The position numbers and the translations under genes were made by a program. Below the pieces are notes generated by a model. The model ran no database searches, was not told where the DNA came from, and saw only the letters and a list, made by a program, of their open reading frames with translations. From CAYJLC01 sp044426345 (GTDB lineage Bacteria > Bacillota > Clostridia > Oscillospirales > Butyricicoccaceae): 21,272 nucleotides of DNA. The stretch spans positions 1 through 21,272 of the forward strand of contig JAWXUP010000044.1 of the NCBI GenBank assembly GCA_044426345.1, read 5' to 3'. Shown here piece after piece: positions 17,155 to 21,272 of the stretch; the first letter of the stretch is position 1; each line of letters begins with the position of its first letter.

Positions 17155-17835
17155 CTAAATTGCTGGAATTTTAATAATTTTTCCTTTTTCTATAAGCAAA
17201 GGATTATCTATGTCATTAGCCTCTGCAATGATCCTCCAACGACCTGCATCACCATAATGAGTATTTGCCAAATCCCAAAAGCTCATTCCCTCCGTTAGCG
17301 TAACCCATTTTGTTCTATCCGGAGACTCGAAAGGATGACTTTTTGTAGAATAAAGACCATCAACACTTTCTTTTATAGTTAAATCAAGTTTTGCTCTAAT
17401 AGGTTTTCCACTAGAAGTAAACATAGTGTAAGTTTCAGTAATATTTGTGACAACTCCACGATAATTCAAGTTTCCCCAAACAAATTTAATAACCGGTGGT
17501 TTATGCAAGGAACCATCAATATACGCCGTGTCCACTATCTTTTGTGTTATATCCGTAACAGGTTTAACGGACGTCGAACTTAGATCCTGCATAACTCCTT
17601 TTTTATATAAATCTTCTGCGGTTGCTGAACTAAAATACAGTGTTAAATTTAGTGTGCTGAAAGTAGAAATCGTCGTAGTTGAAACTTGATTTCCGCTCTC
17701 ACCTAATGTTTTACTTTCGCTATAGTTTACTTCATTAGATATTTTATACTCAGATGGATTAAATGAGCATTCGATTGTGTCCTTAACAGCATCTGATTCA
17801 CCTAAAACCAAAATTTTAGCCTTTTTTAAACTCAT
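17155..17835 (-). CDS. LysM-containing tube-baseplate adaptor (Afp7-like)
   Basis: The protein has 226 residues. The N-terminal domain (about 1-160) has the pattern IECSFNPSEYKISNEVNYSE, then KPPVIKFVWG and a GVVTNITETYTMF strand, seen in Afp7/gp53-like tail proteins. The C-terminal part (about 176-226) is a LysM fold: VTLTEGMSFWDLANTHYGDA, GRWRIIAEAND and KGKIIKIP. In phages and Afp/PVC particles this protein links the first tube ring to the hub; its LysM is structural or weakly peptidoglycan-binding. The start ATG is set by an AAAGGAGGG site that overlaps the stop of the large repeat protein gene, indicating coupled translation. Confidence 0.88.
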   Translation of the reverse strand: MSLKKAKILVLGESDAVKDTIECSFNPSEYKISNEVNYSESKTLGESGNQVSTTTISTFSTLNLTLYFSSATAEDLYKKGVMQDLSSTSVKPVTDITQKIVDTAYIDGSLHKPPVIKFVWGNLNYRGVVTNITETYTMFTSSGKPIRAKLDLTIKESVDGLYSTKSHPFESPDRTKWVTLTEGMSFWDLANTHYGDAGRWRIIAEANDIDNPLLIEKGKIIKIPAI

Positions 17836-17849
17836 TTATTCCCTCCTTT

Positions 17850-20800
17850 CTAAAAACCACTTTTTATATTTTGTACTTTTAAATTTGACTGCAATTTCTT
17901 TTCAAGCCGCCTATTAATTCTAGAAATATCAGCAACTTTTAGTATATTTTTGTACTCATTTTGTAATTTCTGTAATTCTTTTTCGTGTTTATCAATTTTT
18001 TCTAACAATACTTCATTGTCTATGTTATTTTGACTACTAGTTTTCGTGATTATATCAAACGTATTAAAGTCATTTTGTGTATTTTTTTCACTTGCGATTC
18101 TTTCATATACAACATTTGACACTGTATTAACAATTGGTGAAAAGTCAGTGTCACGCTTTTTCGCAGTAACTGTATTCGCAAAGTTATATGGGTTTTGGAC
18201 GACTTCCTCATTTTTTAAATAATACGAAATATCGACATTATTTACAGATTGTTTTGCAGATTCTATTTTATTATTTACACGAGAAAAATTAGTTATATTT
18301 GTAACATTTCTATTACTATAATACATTGAATTTTCGAAATCATTCTGTACAATTTTATAAACTTTATCATAAACTAAATCATTAATTTCGTGCGAATTTG
18401 AGATATTATAAAACATTTCACCAAAATCAATGTTAACTATTTGCTTGGTGTTTTCTATAATTTGCCCCATATCTTCTTCGTAAAAATTAACTATATTTTG
18501 TTTTCCTTCAATAAAATCATAAAATTTATTAGTATTATCACTTTCAATCAAAAAATTTGCAATTTCAGTGCAATTCTTACGCAAATTTTCGCTTTTGTCA
18601 GATATATTTGTTATTTCACTAATTAAATTAGTGTTTACTTGTATATAATTTTCTAAATCATTGGAAATATCTCTTACACTTTGGTTGAATTTAGAAATTT
18701 CATCATTTGAGAAATAATTTACGATTGTTCGCTTAATATTATCATCATTTAATAAAGTATAAATCACAGCTGTATTTTCTTTTGCAAACCTCATTAACTC
18801 TTGCTTTTTCACACTTTCTTCGTAAAAATAATTCGTATTTTGAATATTTTTCGACAAAGATTCAATAATATCTGCAAAATTCATCGTACCCGAATGCACT
18901 ACATCTGTGTTAACATCAAAATTTAAAATTGAACCACTGTAAGATTCTTCGTTTTTCAAAACATTAATCGCATTTTCTTTAAATGATATCCACTCATTAT
19001 CTGTAAAAAATGACACAGATTCTATGAATTCGTTAACAAATTCGGTGACATCTCTATAGTTTTCGTTATTTTTATAGTCAAAAGCTTGAATTATTTGCTC
19101 TATATTTAAGTCATTATTAGTTTTTTCATTTTGTATAAATTCAATATTATCAGTATTTATAACGTTTGCTTTTCCATAATTTGCTTGTTGCGTTGAAATT
19201 AAATTTTGCAGTTCGTTTTTAACGATTTCAGAATTTTCATAAAATATGTTAATTTCTTCATTCGAAAAATAGTTTGCAAATATTTCTTTATTTTCTTCAA
19301 ATTCTAACACATTTTTTATAAAATTTTGCGCTAACCAAGTATTTTCTGTTAAAAAACTCATAAAATGCTGTTTATTTATACTCGTATTAAAACTTTCATT
19401 GTGGTCACCAGATTTCTCAGAAAACAAGGTTAATAATTGGTTCCAATCATTTTTTTGAGCAATATCTGTATTTATTGTTAAGTTTTCAAAAAAGTAATCC
19501 GAATTCCAAATTTTGCTCTCATTATCAATTATATTCGTACCAAGTTCAAACCACTGTTCATCTGTCAAATATGAAATTGCTTGTACGAAATCATTAGTAA
19601 ACTCAATCATATCCTGGTAATTTTGAGTATTTTGAAGTACTTCTTTAGCATTATTGATGATGTTTTCGTGATTATTATGATTGTCGTAATTATTAAGATT
19701 CAAATTCCTAGCAAAGTTAAAAACCTCGATATTTTCAGAACTATCATCAAAAAACATCGCTTTAGTTAGAGGATTTTCAAAAATTCGAACAATAAATTGT
19801 TTATACGAATTAAAATCCTGTGAAATTGCACTGATTAAATCTCTTTTACGCTGCTCATATCTATAAATTTCAGTATTATCTACACTTTCAAATGAATTTT
19901 CAAAGTTTTTAATCTCATTTGTTGCAGATTTCTCAGCATCAAAAGAAATGCTAGCTGTATGTTCTATGATGTTCAAATCATCATCGCTCATAAGATTCAA
20001 TCTCTGTATAAAATACTCTAAGTATGTGAAAATTTGGCGTTCTTCTATGTTTTTATTAGAAATCTGCTCCAAATTGTCAAAATTATTATCACCAGCTGTA
20101 AAATTTGTTTCATTTAACATGAAACTTTCAACATTTTCTCTAAAGCTTGAATTGTTTTCCAACAAATTAGAAATCAACTCTTTCTTAAAGTGAATTATAT
20201 TGTCATTTTTGCTAAAAACATTTAAAAACTGCATTTTTTTGATGTCAAAAGTTGAGTTTTCGAAAAAATCAACATTGCCAGCGTCAGTGACATTATCAAT
20301 TGCTAATTGAACAAAATTTTGAACATCTATGTTTTCTAAAAAATTATTAAACATATTGTTAGTTTTATTTTGCTGATCGTCGGAAACAGTTCTATATTCA
20401 GTAAACATTTTTTCTCGAATTTCAAGAATTTTTCCAGCTAGTGCAGATATCTCAGTATTTGCTATTTCTCGTGACTGACTTTCGTAATTATATAAGTTAT
20501 TTTCTTGGCTATAATTCGTATTTTTGCTGCTTGCTACAACTTTTTCAGCTAATTCATACAGCTCGTTAGTAAATTTTTCTCTTTCAATAAAATTATAACT
20601 TTCCGAAATTTTTTCAGCATCAAAATAAGTTTGTTCTCTAGTTTCAAGAACTTTTTCAGCTAATTCGTACAGCTCTGTTGTTGCTACTTCATTTGTTTGA
20701 TTTTCATAACTATACAAGTTGTTTCCTCGTTCATAATTCACATTACTACGGTTTTCTACAACTTTTTCAGCTAATTCATACAGCTCGTTAGTAAGTTTTT

Positions 20801-21272
20801 CTCTTTCGATAAAATTATAACTTTCCGAATTTTTTTCAGCATCAAAATAAGTTTGTTCTCTGGTTTCAAGAACTTTTTCTGCTAATTCGTACAACTCTGT
20901 TGTTGTTACTTCATTAATTTGGTTTTCATAACTATATAGGCTGTTTTCACGTTCATACTTCACATTATTGCTATTTTCCACAACTTTTTGAGCTAATTCA
21001 TACAGCTCATTAGTAAGTTTTTCTCTTTCAGTAAAATTACTACTTTCCGAAATTTTTTCTGCATCAAAATAAGTTTGTTCGCGGGTCTCAAGAACTTTTT
21101 CTGCTAATTCGTACAACTCTATTGTTGCTAATTCATTAGTTTTGTTTTCATAACTATACAAGTTGTTTTCTCGTTCATAATTCACATTACTACGGTTTTC
21201 TACAACTTTTTCAGCTAATTCATACAGCTCGTTAGTAAGTTTTTCTCTTTCGATAAAATTATAACTTTCCGA
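17850..21272 (-). CDS. Very large repeat protein, 5' end outside window (tape-measure or scaffold candidate)
   Basis: The frame stays open to base 21272: 30 more codons precede a GTG at 21183-21185, which is inside a repeat and not a true start. At least 1140 residues are visible. Numbered from that GTG, residues 1-265 are tandem 74-residue repeats made of two 37-residue halves sharing ELYELAEKVLE/VE; 285-860 hold looser Asn/Glu/Phe-rich helical modules with recurring (Y/F)-(F/L)-(S/T)-(D/N)-x-(E/Q); 1055-1100 look like a Lys/Glu-rich coiled coil. No membrane segment or catalytic motif is seen. I recognise no family. The position just before the LysM adaptor and hub genes is that of the tape measure in phages and PBSX-like elements, but a tube-internal cargo or a scaffold is also possible. 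Confidence 0.75.
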   Translation of the reverse strand, partial: SESYNFIEREKLTNELYELAEKVVENRSNVNYERENNLYSYENKTNELATIELYELAEKVLETREQTYFDAEKISESSNFTEREKLTNELYELAQKVVENSNNVKYERENSLYSYENQINEVTTTELYELAEKVLETREQTYFDAEKNSESYNFIEREKLTNELYELAEKVVENRSNVNYERGNNLYSYENQTNEVATTELYELAEKVLETREQTYFDAEKISESYNFIEREKFTNELYELAEKVVASSKNTNYSQENNLYNYESQSREIANTEISALAGKILEIREKMFTEYRTVSDDQQNKTNNMFNNFLENIDVQNFVQLAIDNVTDAGNVDFFENSTFDIKKMQFLNVFSKNDNIIHFKKELISNLLENNSSFRENVESFMLNETNFTAGDNNFDNLEQISNKNIEERQIFTYLEYFIQRLNLMSDDDLNIIEHTASISFDAEKSATNEIKNFENSFESVDNTEIYRYEQRKRDLISAISQDFNSYKQFIVRIFENPLTKAMFFDDSSENIEVFNFARNLNLNNYDNHNNHENIINNAKEVLQNTQNYQDMIEFTNDFVQAISYLTDEQWFELGTNIIDNESKIWNSDYFFENLTINTDIAQKNDWNQLLTLFSEKSGDHNESFNTSINKQHFMSFLTENTWLAQNFIKNVLEFEENKEIFANYFSNEEINIFYENSEIVKNELQNLISTQQANYGKANVINTDNIEFIQNEKTNNDLNIEQIIQAFDYKNNENYRDVTEFVNEFIESVSFFTDNEWISFKENAINVLKNEESYSGSILNFDVNTDVVHSGTMNFADIIESLSKNIQNTNYFYEESVKKQELMRFAKENTAVIYTLLNDDNIKRTIVNYFSNDEISKFNQSVRDISNDLENYIQVNTNLISEITNISDKSENLRKNCTEIANFLIESDNTNKFYDFIEGKQNIVNFYEEDMGQIIENTKQIVNIDFGEMFYNISNSHEINDLVYDKVYKIVQNDFENSMYYSNRNVTNITNFSRVNNKIESAKQSVNNVDISYYLKNEEVVQNPYNFANTVTAKKRDTDFSPIVNTVSNVVYERIASEKNTQNDFNTFDIITKTSSQNNIDNEVLLEKIDKHEKELQKLQNEYKNILKVADISRINRRLEKKLQSNLKVQNIKSGF
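18621..19622 (-). repeat. Two diverged protein modules of about 190 residues in the large repeat protein
   Basis: Protein residues about 522-667 and 709-855 align by eye: NYQDMIEFTNDFVQAIS with NYRDVTEFVNEFIESVS, LTDEQW with FTDNEW, KQHFMSF with KQELMRF, and NYFSNEEI with NYFSNDEI. Weaker relatives (YLEYFIQRLNLMSDDDL near 388; KMQFLNVFSKND near 317) occur earlier. DNA identity is low, so these are old duplications unlike the recent 222-base array. Confidence 0.6.
20509..21272 (-). repeat. 222-base tandem repeats (74 codons), with 444-base higher-order identity
   Basis: Matching blocks around a TCATAATTCACATTA-like core start near 20509, 20731, 20953 and 21175, so the period is 222 bases, and the array runs past the window edge. 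Each unit encodes two 37-residue halves that share ELYELAEKV. Bases 20726-20828 and 21170-21272 are identical over 103 bases at a distance of 444, while neighbours 222 apart differ at several sites. The lowest-coordinate copy is the most diverged. This suggests repeated duplication or gene conversion of two-unit blocks. Confidence 0.85.

Noticed and set aside
17155..17835. Cell-wall hydrolase or secreted LysM protein
   Set aside because: There is no signal peptide or hydrolase domain; the N-terminal part and position fit the Afp7-like adaptor.
21183..21185. GTG as the start of the large repeat protein
   Set aside because: The frame continues open for 30 more codons to the window edge with the same repeat, and no ribosome site precedes the GTG.
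20509..21272. CRISPR-like array
   Set aside because: The repeats are 222 bases, contiguous, and keep one coding frame; there are no unique spacers of CRISPR size.
1..21272. Prophage or phage genome
   Set aside because: Only tail-baseplate functions are present, with terminator and membrane proteins; no capsid, portal, terminase, integrase, holin or lysin is seen. Capsid genes outside the window cannot be fully excluded.

Overview
The window is AT-rich and every gene lies on the minus strand, so transcription runs from high to low coordinates. There is a strong AGGAGG-type ribosome binding site before almost every gene, gaps are only 3 to 18 bases, and one stop/start pair overlaps. This looks like the interior of one long operon from a low-GC Gram-positive bacterium, probably Clostridia. 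The taxon is an inference. No RNA gene, CRISPR array, transposon, promoter or terminator was seen, and no stretch over 20 bases lacks a gene.

The core (about 9150 to 21272) encodes the baseplate of a contractile injection system of the extracellular/Afp-PVC/phage-tail-like kind. In transcription order it contains a very large repeat protein cut by the window edge (tape-measure or scaffold position), a LysM tube-baseplate adaptor (Afp7-like), a gpD-like hub, a gpV/gp5-like spike, a gp25-like wedge protein, two gpJ/gp6-gp7-like wedge proteins (Afp11- and Afp12-like) and a gpI-like tail protein. Downstream come a probable adhesin or accessory baseplate protein with an Ig-like end, a DUF4255/Pvc16-like tail terminator, an unrecognised beta-rich protein and a DUF4280 PAAR-like spike tip. 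Sheath, tube and AAA+ ATPase genes are not in the window and are expected upstream, beyond 21272. No capsid, terminase, portal, integrase, holin or lysin is seen, which argues against a prophage.

The unusual part is a set of membrane proteins threaded into the same operon: a single-pass MORN-repeat protein, a single-pass pseudokinase-like protein, a four-pass protein ending in HAMP, a degenerate class III nucleotide-cyclase domain and a TPR, and the start of another membrane sensor. The conserved catalytic residues of the kinase-like and cyclase-like domains appear lost. My inference is that they form a membrane anchoring and sensing module, so that this system may be tied to the cell envelope and fired on a signal, rather than simply released by lysis.

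The large repeat protein carries 74-residue (222-base) tandem repeats made of two related 37-residue halves, with about 103 bases identical between copies 444 bases apart. If it is the tape measure, repeat copy number could set particle length.
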